Shown: positions 28,810-38,281, counted from the stretch's first letter. The stretch: 64,000 nucleotides of DNA from Myxococcales bacterium 68-20 (GCA_001899635.1 MKVQ01000027.1:143047-207046); one strand, 5' to 3'. The notes: generated from the letters alone by a model not told the origin. Translations and numbers: made by a program.

Positions 28810-29904
28810 GTGGGCTTGGCCAGGCTGGTAGCGGCATGCGTGCTCATCGTGCTCGCGCTCTTCTGCCGCGAGTCGGCCGCCGAGGAGCGCGTGGCGCTCA
28901 TCGTTCGCGTCGCCGGGACGCCGGTCGACGCGTTCGTCGAGCGGATTCGTGGGCAGGTGAGCGATCTGCCGATCGGCATTCGCACCGTCGAGCTCGACGC
29001 TCGCGCGGACGAGCGGGCACGGGCGGCCCTTCGACTGGGGCGCGAAGGAGGCGCGATCGCCGTCGTGTGGCTCGAGCCAGTCGAGCACGGGGCGCTCCTC
29101 GTCCGTGTCACCGCGTCGGAGTCGGGCGAGCACCTCGTTCGCCGTCTCGACGCGCCGACCGATCGCGCCGAGACGGCGACGTCGGAGCGGCTCGAGACCG
29201 CGGCCGTCGTCGTGCGAGCCACGCTCGAGGCTCTCCTCGAGACCGGGAGGATCGGCCCGCCTTCCCGGGCCGTGGAGCCCCCGCCGCCGCCCGAAAGCGC
29301 CGCCCCGAGCCCGCGACCGCCGCGAACGGCGCCGGGCCCCGCGCCGCCTGTCCGAAGTTCGCCGTCCATCACTTCACGCGCAGCGCTCGGGTGGCTTGCC
29401 GTCATCGACGGACAAACGACGGCCGGACTCCACGGTCCGCTCGCACGGCTCGACCTCCGCCGGAAACACGTCGGGATCGGTCTGCAAGGAGCGCTCTCGC
29501 TGCCCGCGACGATCGACGACGGCGCCGTGCAGCTCCGTCTCGTGCGCGCGTCGCTCGGCGCCGATGCCGTCGTCGCATGGCCGCTCGGCCGCACGCTCAC
29601 GATCGAAGGACACGTCGGCGGAGGGATCGCGTCGTTCCATCGCTCGACGGCGTCGCGTCCGGCGGCGGGCGTCGTCGGCACGCCCGAGCAGACGGCATTC
29701 ACGGCGGAGCTTACGAGCGACGTCGTGCTCTCGATCGAGCCGCTCCCGGCGCTGCCGGCGCTTCGAGTCGTCGTGGCAGCGGGGGCCGCCCTCCTCCTCG
29801 CACCACCGCGCTACGACTTCATGACGACACGGGGGATCGCGCCGGGGCCGGCGCTCTGGCCGGTCCAACCACGCTTCACGGCTGGGCTTGGCTGGGTTTT
29901 CTGA
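28810..29904 (+). CDS. Secreted protein: periplasmic domain, Pro-rich linker and beta-barrel-like C-terminus (module C)
   Basis: 364 residues, GTG start. Signal peptide MGLARLVAACVLIVLALFCR, cleaved near ESAAEE. Periplasmic alpha/beta domain to about 150 (VALIVRVAGTPVDAFV, AIAVVWLEPVEHGALLVRV), a Pro-rich linker (PPPPPESAAPSPRPPR), then about 170 residues of alternating strands (VGIGLQGALSLPATI, LTIEGHVGGGIASFH, LRVVVAAGAALLL) ending in an aromatic FTAGLGWVF, the usual end of an outer-membrane barrel. Same architecture as 6458-7510 and again directly upstream of an ECF sigma gene. Sequence identity between the two appears low. Confidence 0.65.
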   Translation: MGLARLVAACVLIVLALFCRESAAEERVALIVRVAGTPVDAFVERIRGQVSDLPIGIRTVELDARADERARAALRLGREGGAIAVVWLEPVEHGALLVRVTASESGEHLVRRLDAPTDRAETATSERLETAAVVVRATLEALLETGRIGPPSRAVEPPPPPESAAPSPRPPRTAPGPAPPVRSSPSITSRAALGWLAVIDGQTTAGLHGPLARLDLRRKHVGIGLQGALSLPATIDDGAVQLRLVRASLGADAVVAWPLGRTLTIEGHVGGGIASFHRSTASRPAAGVVGTPEQTAFTAELTSDVVLSIEPLPALPALRVVVAAGAALLLAPPRYDFMTTRGIAPGPALWPVQPRFTAGLGWVF

Positions 29905-29976
29905 CGAAAGTGCGTTTCGCCTGAACCCGAATCCGCCACCTCCGCGCACTTGGTATGGCGGACAGACGAGTCTCGC

Positions 29977-30609
29977 ATGGTCGCGGCGAATCGAGCGTAC
30001 ATCGGCATGACGAGCGCGGAGGCCCCGAAGAGGAGCGTCGCCGCGGAGCCGCTCGCCGATGACTACGAGGCAGAGATCCGAGGAGCCGCCGCGGGCGATC
30101 GCGCGCTCACCGAGGCGCTCTTCCAGCGCCTACTACCGCGTATCCGTAACCTCGTCCGCTACCTGACGTCGGCCGACGCGGAGGCGCAGGACATCGCCCA
30201 GGAGGCCGCGCTCGCGGTCCTGCTCGGGCTGTCCGGCTACCGGGGTGACGGGTCCTTCCACGGGTGGGTCGACCGCATCGTCGTGCGCATCACGCTCGCG
30301 CGCAGGCGTCGCTCCCGAACCCTCGCCGCTCGGTCCGACGATGCTCGCGACGTCGACGAGGCCCACGAAGCCGTGAGCGCCACGCCGTTCGACGAGCGCT
30401 ATGCCGCCCGCCGGAGACTGGTCCTCTTGTTCGATCAATTGCCGATCGAGCAGCGAGACGTGCTCGTGCTTCACCACGTGCTCGACATGACGGCCTCGGA
30501 GATCGGGGACCAGCTCGGCGTCTCCCCGGAGACCGTTCGCACTCGCTTGCGGCGCGCAAAGGCGCGGCTCCGAAGCCTCGTGGAGGAAGGGACTGGAGGA
30601 TCGTCGTGA
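29977..30609 (+). CDS. ECF-type RNA polymerase sigma factor (module C)
   Basis: 210 residues from ATG 29977; TTG 29950 is in frame but less likely. Region 2: LFQRLLPRIRNLVRYLTSADAEAQDIAQEAALAVL and HGWVDRIVVRITLARRRR. Region 4: LPIEQRDVLVLHHVLDMTASEIGDQLGVSPETVRTRLRRAK. The stop overlaps the next start (GTGA). It is probably the regulator of the lipoprotein operon that begins 2 genes downstream, because sigma, partner and surface genes run on one strand with minimal gaps to 38219. Confidence 0.9.
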   Translation: MVAANRAYIGMTSAEAPKRSVAAEPLADDYEAEIRGAAAGDRALTEALFQRLLPRIRNLVRYLTSADAEAQDIAQEAALAVLLGLSGYRGDGSFHGWVDRIVVRITLARRRRSRTLAARSDDARDVDEAHEAVSATPFDERYAARRRLVLLFDQLPIEQRDVLVLHHVLDMTASEIGDQLGVSPETVRTRLRRAKARLRSLVEEGTGGSS

Positions 30610-31496
30610 GCATCGAAGACGCCGACGTAGATGCACTCCTCGAGATGGCGAAGCTCGACGGCGACAGCGGCCCCGCCCGGCCGCTCGACCGGACCGCACT
30701 GGCTCGAGAGGTCGCCGGCCTGGTCGAACGACGGGACGCGGTGCTGCGCGCACGCGGAAAGTGGTACGCCGGCGCGACCATCGGCGGGCTCGTGATCGGT
30801 GCGAGCCTCGTCGCGACGCTCGCCCTCGGACAGGCACCGACGCCGGGCGACGTCGCGCCGGGCGTCGAAGCCCCCCTCGCCGCTCATCCGACCGTACCGG
30901 CTCCACTCGAGGAGATCTCGGCCGCGCCGGAGATCGCCACGGCTCGTGCGACCGAGCTCGAAGCGGTCGACGTGGCGGCCTTGCCCTCCGTCATCGCCAG
31001 CGTCCGGACGAGCCCCGCGAGCGCTCCCCCCGCTCCGGCGTCGTTGCCCTCGCGGAGCGACGTCGAGGAAGTCGAAGACCTGCTCCGAACCGCGAATCGT
31101 CTACGCGCCGACAAGAGCTGGGCGGAGGCTGCTCGGACCTACGAACGCGTGATCGAGAGGTACGAGAGCTCCGGTCAGGCGTATCCGGCGATGCTGGCGG
31201 CGGCAGCGCTGCGGCTCGAGCGGCTGAGCGATCCTTCCGGCGCGCTGCGTCTCTATCAACGCGCGCTCCGCACCCGTCCGACGGGCTCGCTCACCGAAGA
31301 GGCGAGCTTCGGTGAGGCTCGCTCGCACCGCGCGCTCGGACAGAGCGATGCCGAACGCTCCGCGCTCCAGCGATTCGTGTCGAGCCACCCGTCGAGCTGG
31401 CGCGCCGACCAGGCCCGCGCCCGACTTCGCGAGCTCGGCGACGGCTCTGGCCGGGAGAGCACGCCGGTCGATCACACGTCGACGTCCGATCGGTGA
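30606..31496 (+). CDS. Single-pass membrane partner of ECF sigma factor with periplasmic TPR-like domain (module C)
   Basis: 296 residues from a GTG that overlaps the sigma stop. An acidic cytoplasmic N-terminus (1-52) is followed by a membrane segment at about 53-76 (WYAGATIGGLVIGASLVATLALG), a Pro/Ala-rich periplasmic linker, and a TPR-like helical domain at about 150-280 (LRADKSWAEAARTYERVIERY, AMLAAAALRLERLSDPSGALRLYQRAL, ALGQSDAERSALQRFV). Same plan as 4776-5741. It lacks a zinc anti-sigma motif. It may sense envelope state through the TPR domain and hold or release the sigma factor; this is inferred from context. Confidence 0.78.
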   Translation: MSIEDADVDALLEMAKLDGDSGPARPLDRTALAREVAGLVERRDAVLRARGKWYAGATIGGLVIGASLVATLALGQAPTPGDVAPGVEAPLAAHPTVPAPLEEISAAPEIATARATELEAVDVAALPSVIASVRTSPASAPPAPASLPSRSDVEEVEDLLRTANRLRADKSWAEAARTYERVIERYESSGQAYPAMLAAAALRLERLSDPSGALRLYQRALRTRPTGSLTEEASFGEARSHRALGQSDAERSALQRFVSSHPSSWRADQARARLRELGDGSGRESTPVDHTSTSDR

Positions 31497-31571
31497 ACCC
31501 GATCCGGCCTCGCCTTCTCTCTTGATTGGCGTCGGGCGCATTCCACCCAACAGAGCTCGGAGTTCCTCACC

Positions 31572-32711
31572 ATGAGATTGTTTCGCGTTGCGGTCGGCTC
31601 GGTCGTCGCCGCTGCCATTGCCGCGACGGCGTGCGTAACGGAGCAGAGGGACATCGCCGCTGTGGTCGATGCAGGCCCCCCCGTGTCGTTCGTCGACCAG
31701 GACGCAAGCCGGGACGCTGCACTCGACGCGGAGTCCGTGGCGATGTGCCCGGTGACGACGTGCACGTTCCCGTCGGCGACGTGCCCTTCGTCGAGGTTCC
31801 CCTGCGACGTCGACCTGAGGAACGACAACGAGAACTGCGGTGGCTGCGGGATTCGTTGCGGCGGCGACAATATCAACAACAGCAAATGGACCTGCATAGA
31901 AGGTCAATGCGTATTCAGCTGTGCCCATGGGTACGGAAATTGTGACGACAACCCGACCAACGGTTGCGAAACCGTTCTCTCGCGGGACACGAGCAATTGC
32001 GGAAGTTGCGGGAGAGAATGCGGAGAGAACGAGGATTGCCAATTCGGCGGTTGCATCGACGTGTGCAAGGCCCAAGCTCTACCGGACAGGTGTCCCGGCG
32101 GTTGCACGAACCTGAAAACGGACGATGAAAACTGCGGGACCTGCGGCACGGTTTGCGACAAACGCCCGGGGTCTTTGCCCAACACGTACCTCGGATGCGT
32201 TGACGGGAAGTGCGACGAGCCAAAATGCAATCCGTTTTGGGGCGATTGCAACCGTGACCGGGAGGACGGCTGCGAAGCCTCCCTGACTACAAACGACAAC
32301 TGCGCCCGGTGCGGAGTCGCGTGCACCGATGGCAATACGTGTGGCGTCGACAAGAACCAGATCCTCCGCTGCATCTGCGACGTCGGCGAAACGCTCTGCG
32401 ACACCCTCGTTTTCAATGAGTGCGTAAGGCTCGACGACGATCCTCTGAACTGCGGCCGATGCGGCTACGTTTGCCCTGGATCCGGTCGTCCGCATTTCGT
32501 ACCCACATGTGCAATGGGGGTCTGCGACGGTAAGTGCGAGAACGGCTACGCCGACTGCGACGGGATCAGCGAGACCGGCTGCGAGACCGATACGCGCGTC
32601 GACAATCGCAACTGCGGCTCTTGCGGAAATGCGTGCGCGCCCAATCAGGTCTGCTCCGCGGGAGAATGCCTCGTCGCTCCCTGCGATTCGGAAGGACCCC
32701 TCGCCAAATGA
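31572..32711 (+). CDS. Cysteine-rich repeat lipoprotein
   Basis: 379 residues. Signal peptide with lipobox ATAC; mature protein with about seven cysteine-rich units of the type NCGSCGRECGENEDCQFGGC and GDCNRDREDGCEASLTTNDN. They resemble the Cys-rich knots of myxobacterial surface proteins that automatic pipelines sometimes mislabel as tryptophan synthase alpha chain; no TIM-barrel enzyme is present. All cysteines are likely paired in disulfides outside the cell. Codon use is visibly less GC-biased (AAT, AAA, ATA, TTT) than in neighbouring genes. It is the first surface gene after the sigma pair, 75 nt downstream, and overlaps the next gene by 4 nt. Confidence 0.85.
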   Translation: MRLFRVAVGSVVAAAIAATACVTEQRDIAAVVDAGPPVSFVDQDASRDAALDAESVAMCPVTTCTFPSATCPSSRFPCDVDLRNDNENCGGCGIRCGGDNINNSKWTCIEGQCVFSCAHGYGNCDDNPTNGCETVLSRDTSNCGSCGRECGENEDCQFGGCIDVCKAQALPDRCPGGCTNLKTDDENCGTCGTVCDKRPGSLPNTYLGCVDGKCDEPKCNPFWGDCNRDREDGCEASLTTNDNCARCGVACTDGNTCGVDKNQILRCICDVGETLCDTLVFNECVRLDDDPLNCGRCGYVCPGSGRPHFVPTCAMGVCDGKCENGYADCDGISETGCETDTRVDNRNCGSCGNACAPNQVCSAGECLVAPCDSEGPLAK

Positions 32712-33862
32712 TTCTCCACTCATCCCGTACGAAGCCTCGTTCCGCTGTCGTCGTGTTCGCGGCCTTGCTCGGCCCGCTCTCCGGGGCGGTCCTTGCGGGC
32801 TCCGGGTGCGCCGTCTCGAACGACCCGAACGGTGCCGCCATCGAGCCCGACGGCGGCATCGTCATCCCCATGTCCGACTCCGGCGACGAAGCATCCCTCG
32901 CCGACGCGGGCGCCGACGCCATAGAGGGAGATTCGCTGAGCCTCCCGTGCGCCGCCGGACGTGTCTGCCGCGTCGAAACACCCCTCACGATCGGTTCCGT
33001 CGCTTCGCTGAGCGGGCGCTCGAAGGACGATGTCTGGGCGTCCGCGTCGCGCGGTGGGGTGATGCGCTGGGATGGCCGGCAGTGGGCGGCTCTCGAATCG
33101 ACCATCACCGAGACGCTTTCGAGCCTCTACCTCACCGCCGACGAGACTTGGGGCGTTGGAGGAGTGCTGGCCTTGCGCCGTCGCATCGATGGAAGCAGCG
33201 TCAAGACGGTCCAAGCGAGCATATACACTCTTACGCTATCGGGGATTGCCGTGCTCGCAAACGGCGATATCTACCTGAGCTACATGCAGCCGTACCTGTC
33301 CGGCGTCACCGCGCCCGGCGTCCTCGCGAAGCTCATGAGCTTCGACGCCCCCCTGATGATCGAATTCGCGCCCGACCCGGTACTCGCTGCCACCAACCAG
33401 GCAAAGCAGCTGCCTTTCCGCGCTCTGTTCCACGTGCCCGACGAGGCGCTCTGGCTCGTCGGCGATAACGCCGCCATCGCCCGCTATCCGATATCGCCTT
33501 CTCTCGGCACCGGCGTCGTGATGCCCGTCGCCTCGCAAGCCGATCTGTTCGCTGCGTGGGGACAAGGCGATCAGCTCTGGGCCGCGGGGAGCGGCGGCAC
33601 GATCCTCCATTTCGACGGAACGGATTGGAACGAGGAGGAGACCGGTACCAGGGCGACGCTCCGTGCGATCTTCGGCTTCGCTCCGAACGATGTCTGGGCA
33701 GCCGGTGACGAAGGAACGGTCTTGCACTTCGACGGCGAGCGCTGGTCGAAGATCGAAATGGGCAACTATCGCCGCCCCCTCCGAGCCATCTGGGGAGCTG
33801 CTCCCGACGACGTATGGTTCGGCGGAGAGCTCGGCATGTTTCATTGGGGAGCCCTTCCATGA
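32708..33862 (+). CDS. Beta-propeller lipoprotein (first of two)
   Basis: 384 residues from ATG 32708 overlapping the previous stop. Signal peptide ending in a lipobox-like AGSGC, acidic Asp/Ala linker, then blades with the repeat A-P-N-D-V-W-A-A-G-x-x-G-T-V-L-H-F-D-G: GRSKDDVWASASRGGVMRWD, LWAAGSGGTILHFDGTDW, FAPNDVWAAGDEGTVLHFDG and AAPDDVWFGGELGMFHW. The design resembles BNR/photosystem-assembly-type propellers, usually binding scaffolds on the surface. The stop overlaps the next gene by 4 nt. Confidence 0.85.
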   Translation: MILHSSRTKPRSAVVVFAALLGPLSGAVLAGSGCAVSNDPNGAAIEPDGGIVIPMSDSGDEASLADAGADAIEGDSLSLPCAAGRVCRVETPLTIGSVASLSGRSKDDVWASASRGGVMRWDGRQWAALESTITETLSSLYLTADETWGVGGVLALRRRIDGSSVKTVQASIYTLTLSGIAVLANGDIYLSYMQPYLSGVTAPGVLAKLMSFDAPLMIEFAPDPVLAATNQAKQLPFRALFHVPDEALWLVGDNAAIARYPISPSLGTGVVMPVASQADLFAAWGQGDQLWAAGSGGTILHFDGTDWNEEETGTRATLRAIFGFAPNDVWAAGDEGTVLHFDGERWSKIEMGNYRRPLRAIWGAAPDDVWFGGELGMFHWGALP

Positions 33863-35046
33863 GATCCGTCACGCTCGCATGCACAGGCCTCGTCGTGCTC
33901 GTCGCCTGTGCGACGGCCGGACAAGACGACGGTGCCGCTCCCCCTGGCCATACGAATACCGATGGGGGCGCCGAAGACAGCGGAGCTCCCATCGCCGACG
34001 CCGGACCGGACGACGCCGATGCGCCGAGTGTTCCGGACGCGGAGCGACCGCTCGCGTGCGGCCCCACCGGGATGTGTGAGACGAGGCTCCCGACGTCGGA
34101 CCTCGGCGAGCCGCTCTCGCTGCGCGGCGTCTGGGTCGTCGCGTCGAACGATGTTTGGAGCGTGAGCGCCCAAGGGCTCATCGTGCACTACGACGGAACG
34201 AGCTGGACGACGTCCCATCGGGCGAACCGTGCGCTCTACAGCATCTGGGGAACGGCCACCGACGTATGGGCCGGCGGCGAGCAGGGCCTTCTGCTTCATC
34301 GGAGCGCCGGTGGCAGCTGGACGCGGGTCGAGACGGGCCACCTACAGCCGATCCGCTCCATCTACGGGAACAGCCCGAGTGATGTCTGGTTCACCGGCCG
34401 TCTCGGCGCTCTCGACCATTTCGACGGCGCGAAGCTGACGAGCTTCTCCACCGGTCTTCCCGAGCTTCACATCACGACGATCTTTGGACGTCCTGGTTTC
34501 GAGGTTTACGCTGCCGGCTATGTCGAAGGGCAGATGAACGACTGGGCGGTGTTCCAGGACGAGCCATACGTTTTCGAGCTCTCCTCCACGGCGATTTCGC
34601 CGTTCAACACGTCACTGACCAGTAACCTCGCATTCGTTCCGGTCGCCGGCGTCGCGATCAATGCCACCGACGATGCTCCTCGGGTCGCTCTGTTTGGATA
34701 CGAGCACCACTATGGAATGTTCATCTCCAGGTACTCCGCCTTCGGCAGAGATACTCCCGCGGTCATCGACTACACGATGGAGCCCCCGGTCGGCGCTGCC
34801 CCGGGACAAGAACCACCCCTTTTGCTTCCGCCTCCGACCCATCTAGCGTGGGGCAATGCGTGGAACGACATCCGCATCATGCAGACAGTCGACCGTATCG
34901 TGCGATGGGATGGGACTACCTTCAGGCGGGAACCGATCAATATGGGATACAGCTTCATTCCGAGCCCCGTATTCGGCATTCACGGCAATTCCGAGCACAT
35001 GTGGATCGTTGGTGATGGCTTTGCTCTAAAGGGGGCCACACAGTGA
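33859..35046 (+). CDS. Beta-propeller lipoprotein (second of two)
   Basis: 395 residues. Signal peptide with lipobox LVAC, followed by an Asp/Ala-rich linker. Blades match those of the preceding gene: VVASNDVWSVSAQGLIVHYDG, GTATDVWAGGEQGLLLH, NSPSDVWFTGRLGALDHFDG. The central part (about 205-330) diverges and contains more aromatic residues. The two propellers are clearly duplicated relatives that have separated in sequence. ATGA and GTGA overlaps on both sides indicate a tightly co-translated operon. Confidence 0.85.
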   Translation: MRSVTLACTGLVVLVACATAGQDDGAAPPGHTNTDGGAEDSGAPIADAGPDDADAPSVPDAERPLACGPTGMCETRLPTSDLGEPLSLRGVWVVASNDVWSVSAQGLIVHYDGTSWTTSHRANRALYSIWGTATDVWAGGEQGLLLHRSAGGSWTRVETGHLQPIRSIYGNSPSDVWFTGRLGALDHFDGAKLTSFSTGLPELHITTIFGRPGFEVYAAGYVEGQMNDWAVFQDEPYVFELSSTAISPFNTSLTSNLAFVPVAGVAINATDDAPRVALFGYEHHYGMFISRYSAFGRDTPAVIDYTMEPPVGAAPGQEPPLLLPPPTHLAWGNAWNDIRIMQTVDRIVRWDGTTFRREPINMGYSFIPSPVFGIHGNSEHMWIVGDGFALKGATQ

Positions 35047-36395
35047 TTCATCGAACGCTACCTCGTCGGATGGTCGGGTCTTGTGCGTGCGGTCTTCTTG
35101 GCGCCGCGCTTCTAACGGCATGTTCTTCGCCGGGCGAGACGCTCGCCAGCACGAGGGAGACCGATGCAGGGGACGCGGGAGCCGTTCAGCCGAGCGACGT
35201 GGTCGACGCTGGCGAGGACGCCACGCGGTCGCCGCCGCCGCCCTACGACTTCGCGGTCAAGTGCACCGAAAGCCCGTGCGTTACTCGAATCGCCGCGAGC
35301 GGCGGCAAGCACGCCTGCGCCCTTCTCCAGGACGGCACCGTTCGGTGCTGGGGGGCCAATGTGTCCGGACAGCTCGGGGCCGGCGCGAGCGACGCGCGCC
35401 CAGCCCCCGATTACGACGCCACACCGCGGCGGGTCGTCGGAGTTTCGAACGCAACGAACGTGGCTGCGGCGGGCCAAGGGGTCTCGGGCAGCTCGTGCGT
35501 GGTCTCGGGCGCAGGTGAGGTCGCCTGCTTCGGCTCCAACGCGTGGGGACAGCTTGGTCGTGCTTCTGCCCCGTCGAACGGTCCTCACCCCGATCCGACC
35601 GTCATCGACGGCCTTCGGGCGAAATCCGTGACGCTCGCGGGCAAGTTCGCCCTGGCCGTCGGAACCGACGATCGCCTCTGGTCGTGGGGCATGAACGACT
35701 CCTTTCAACTCGCTCGGCAGCTCGAAGACCCGCCCGCGGGACCTTCGAGCCCGCCGGCTCATGCCGACAGAATCTCGAGCTCCGTGCGTGGGTGCGCAGG
35801 CGCGGAGAACAGTGGCTTCGCTCTCGCCGACAACGGCGACCTCTTGTCCTGGGGAGGCGGCACCGCCGAGCAGCTCGGCCGAACGAGCTCGCTCCATCCG
35901 GACCCCATCCCGGCGCCGATCGTGCTCCCGGGCGTAACGAGCGTGACCGCAGGGACGACGCATGCCTGCGCGCTGAGTCACGGAAGCGTCCACTGCTGGG
36001 GCGGACAGAACGAGCACGGTCAGCTCGGTACGCGCCTTCGCGCTCAGGAGATGCTTCCAGCGCGCGTCGCCTTGCCGGACGACGTCCATCCGGTCGCCGT
36101 GGCCGCCGGTGGGGATACCACCTGCGCCATCGCGGCGACGGGCGAGCTCTATTGCTGGGGCGCGAACCGCGCCGGACAGGTCGGAGTCGCGACGCGTCAG
36201 GATCAGTCGACTCCTACGCGCATAGCGGGCCTCACGGAGCAGGTGGTGGGCGTCGCGCTGATGGATGAAGCCGTCTGCGCGCTGCTTCGCAGTGGCTCGG
36301 TGGCGTGCTGGGGAGACAACTTCTTCGGTCAGCTCGGGCGGGGGAGCGTCGACACGGATATTCATCTAGAAGCGGCGCCGGTCGTATTTCAGTAA
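35043..36395 (+). CDS. RCC1-repeat lipoprotein
   Basis: 450 residues, GTG start overlapping the previous stop. Signal peptide with lipobox LTAC. The mature protein has about seven RCC1-type blades with the motif C-A-L-x-x-x-G-x-V-x-C-W-G-x-N-x-x-G-Q-L-G, for example ACALLQDGTVRCWGANVSG, SCVVSGAGEVACFGSNAWG, ACALSHGSVHCWGGQNEHG and VCALLRSGSVACWGDNFFG. The paired cysteines around each W suggest disulfide-stabilised blades suited to the cell surface. Not a chromosome-condensation regulator despite the family name. Confidence 0.92.
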   Translation: MIHRTLPRRMVGSCACGLLGAALLTACSSPGETLASTRETDAGDAGAVQPSDVVDAGEDATRSPPPPYDFAVKCTESPCVTRIAASGGKHACALLQDGTVRCWGANVSGQLGAGASDARPAPDYDATPRRVVGVSNATNVAAAGQGVSGSSCVVSGAGEVACFGSNAWGQLGRASAPSNGPHPDPTVIDGLRAKSVTLAGKFALAVGTDDRLWSWGMNDSFQLARQLEDPPAGPSSPPAHADRISSSVRGCAGAENSGFALADNGDLLSWGGGTAEQLGRTSSLHPDPIPAPIVLPGVTSVTAGTTHACALSHGSVHCWGGQNEHGQLGTRLRAQEMLPARVALPDDVHPVAVAAGGDTTCAIAATGELYCWGANRAGQVGVATRQDQSTPTRIAGLTEQVVGVALMDEAVCALLRSGSVACWGDNFFGQLGRGSVDTDIHLEAAPVVFQ

Positions 36396-36419
36396 TTGGA
36401 TGGAGTGAGGAAGGTTCTC

Positions 36420-38219
36420 ATGCGTAGATCCATGATCGCTCTGCTTCTCGTCTCGGCCGTGTGGGTAGGTTGCTCGTCCGGGCGCGAGGGCTGGAAGAAG
36501 AACGACTCGCAGACGTTCGCGCCGCCCGACGCCGGCGGCGAGGTCGACGCCTCCTGTTCCGGGGTCTCTTGCTCGCGCGACCTCCGCTCCGTGGTCGATT
36601 GCAGGGGAGACCTCGTCGAGGAATGCGCAGCGGACCTGGCGTGCGGGAACGGCAAGTGCGTCGCCCCGTGCACCGCTGCGGCGCTCAACGAAGGCTCCGT
36701 GGGTTGCTCCTTTGCGATCCCGGGCATCATCAGCAGGGAGATCGATGGTGGTAGTTGTTATGCATTCTTCGTTGCGAACAACTGGACGTCGCCTGCCACC
36801 CTACGCCTCGAGTACCAAGGGGAGGAGAAGTCGCTCGATGGCGCCGTATGGTTGCCATCCGTCGAAAACGGCGTCGTGAAGCACACGAAAATCGACGGAC
36901 CGATCCCCCCAGGCAGCGGAGCGGTGGTCTTCCTTGCTGCAGAGGACCGTTCGGGGACGAAGAACTGGGTCGGGTGTCCCGAGGGCGTCAAGCCGATCTT
37001 CGATAAGCCGCTCGCTGTGTTCGGAACGGGCATCGGTCACGCGATGTTCGTCGGTGCGGACGTTCCCGTGTCGATGTATGCGCTCTACCCCTACGGAGGC
37101 GCCCCAAGCGTCTTTCCGAGCGCAACGTTGCTCTTACCGACGACATCGTTTGGAACGAATTATATTTTGATGAGCTCTTGGGGCGGGAAAGGCGATCTCT
37201 TCGGCAAGGGAGTCCTGTCGCACCCAGGAACGAACAAGACTCAACCCGGGCAACCTACGATCCAGATCGTCGCGCTCGAGGACGATACGTCGATCGATCT
37301 CCTTCCGAGGGTCGACGTCCTCGGCGGTCCGGGCATCCCCGCAGGGCCGCGGGGCGAGGTCACGAACTACCGATTGCAGCGCGGAGAGGTCTGGCAGCTC
37401 ACACAAGGGAACGAGCTCGCCGGCTCCGTCATCGAGACGAGCAAGCCGGTCGGGGTCTTTGGTGGACAGACCGCCATGAACGTGCCGGCCGATATCGGGT
37501 ATGCCGACGCGGACAACAGTCAGATCCCGCCCGTCTCGGCCTGGGGACGTGAATACGCCGTCCTCCCCGCGCCCAACCGCACTGCTCTGATGTCCCGCGG
37601 GACCCTGAAGGAACGTGACCTGAGCCCGATTCGTCTCCTCGCCGCCGCCAACGACACCCAGCTCGTCTACGAGCCGTCGCGCCCCGATGGCGCTCCCGCA
37701 CGGCTCGAGGCAGGACAGCTCGCGGTCTTCTTTGCGCACGAGCCGTTCATCGTTCGGAGTCAGGACACCGACCACCCCTTCCTCGCCGTGGCCCTCATGA
37801 CCGGCGCGGATGGCTCGACGTCCTTCATGGGCGATCCGGAGACCGCGTTGGCGATCCCGACCGATCAGTGGCTCGACACCTACGGGTTCTTCTCGGACTT
37901 CACCTACAGCTCCAGCTCGATCTTCGTCACACGCCGAAAAGTGAACGGCGCGTTCCGCGACGTCACCCTCGACTGCGCTGGCGTCCTCACCGGATGGAAG
38001 CCCATCTCGGATGACTACGAATGGACGTACGCCGAGCTCACCCGCTACGGCGAGCCGCAGAAGTACGCCGCGACCGCGTGCACCGACGGTGCGCATCGAA
38101 TCCATAGCGAAGGGCCGTTCTCGCTCACGGTCTGGGGCATGTCGACCTGCGCGAGCTACGCGTATCCGGGCGGCATGGGGCTCCGTCGCATCTCCGAGCT
38201 GAACGTGCCCGTGCACTGA
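36420..38219 (+). CDS. IgGFc-binding-protein-like surface lipoprotein
   Basis: 599 residues from ATG 36420, which has a good ribosome-binding site (GTGAGGAAGG) upstream and gives lipobox VWVGC. A short Cys-rich EGF-like segment (about 45-105) is followed by a large domain resembling the N-terminal domain of IgGFc-binding proteins: YAFFVANNWTSPATLRLEYQ, LYPYGGAPSVFPSATLLLPT, GKPVGVFGGQ-like SKPVGVFGGQTAMNVPADI, and QLPPVSAWGREY-like QIPPVSAWGREYAVLPAPN. In animals this domain is in mucus proteins; bacterial versions are probably adhesins. Last gene of the module C operon. Confidence 0.85.
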   Translation: MRRSMIALLLVSAVWVGCSSGREGWKKNDSQTFAPPDAGGEVDASCSGVSCSRDLRSVVDCRGDLVEECAADLACGNGKCVAPCTAAALNEGSVGCSFAIPGIISREIDGGSCYAFFVANNWTSPATLRLEYQGEEKSLDGAVWLPSVENGVVKHTKIDGPIPPGSGAVVFLAAEDRSGTKNWVGCPEGVKPIFDKPLAVFGTGIGHAMFVGADVPVSMYALYPYGGAPSVFPSATLLLPTTSFGTNYILMSSWGGKGDLFGKGVLSHPGTNKTQPGQPTIQIVALEDDTSIDLLPRVDVLGGPGIPAGPRGEVTNYRLQRGEVWQLTQGNELAGSVIETSKPVGVFGGQTAMNVPADIGYADADNSQIPPVSAWGREYAVLPAPNRTALMSRGTLKERDLSPIRLLAAANDTQLVYEPSRPDGAPARLEAGQLAVFFAHEPFIVRSQDTDHPFLAVALMTGADGSTSFMGDPETALAIPTDQWLDTYGFFSDFTYSSSSIFVTRRKVNGAFRDVTLDCAGVLTGWKPISDDYEWTYAELTRYGEPQKYAATACTDGAHRIHSEGPFSLTVWGMSTCASYAYPGGMGLRRISELNVPVH

Positions 38220-38281
38220 AGCCCCTGAAGCGAGACATCACGGCGCGGCGACGCGCGTAGCAACGCGGCGTAAGCGACCGG

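Noticed and set aside
31572..32711. Tryptophan synthase alpha chain, a label sometimes applied to this protein type
   Set aside because: No TIM barrel or TrpA motif; the sequence is a signal peptide plus disulfide-rich repeats.
35112..36365. Minus-strand 417-codon open frame opposite the RCC1 lipoprotein
   Set aside because: Antisense of a repeat gene whose blades are clear on the plus strand.
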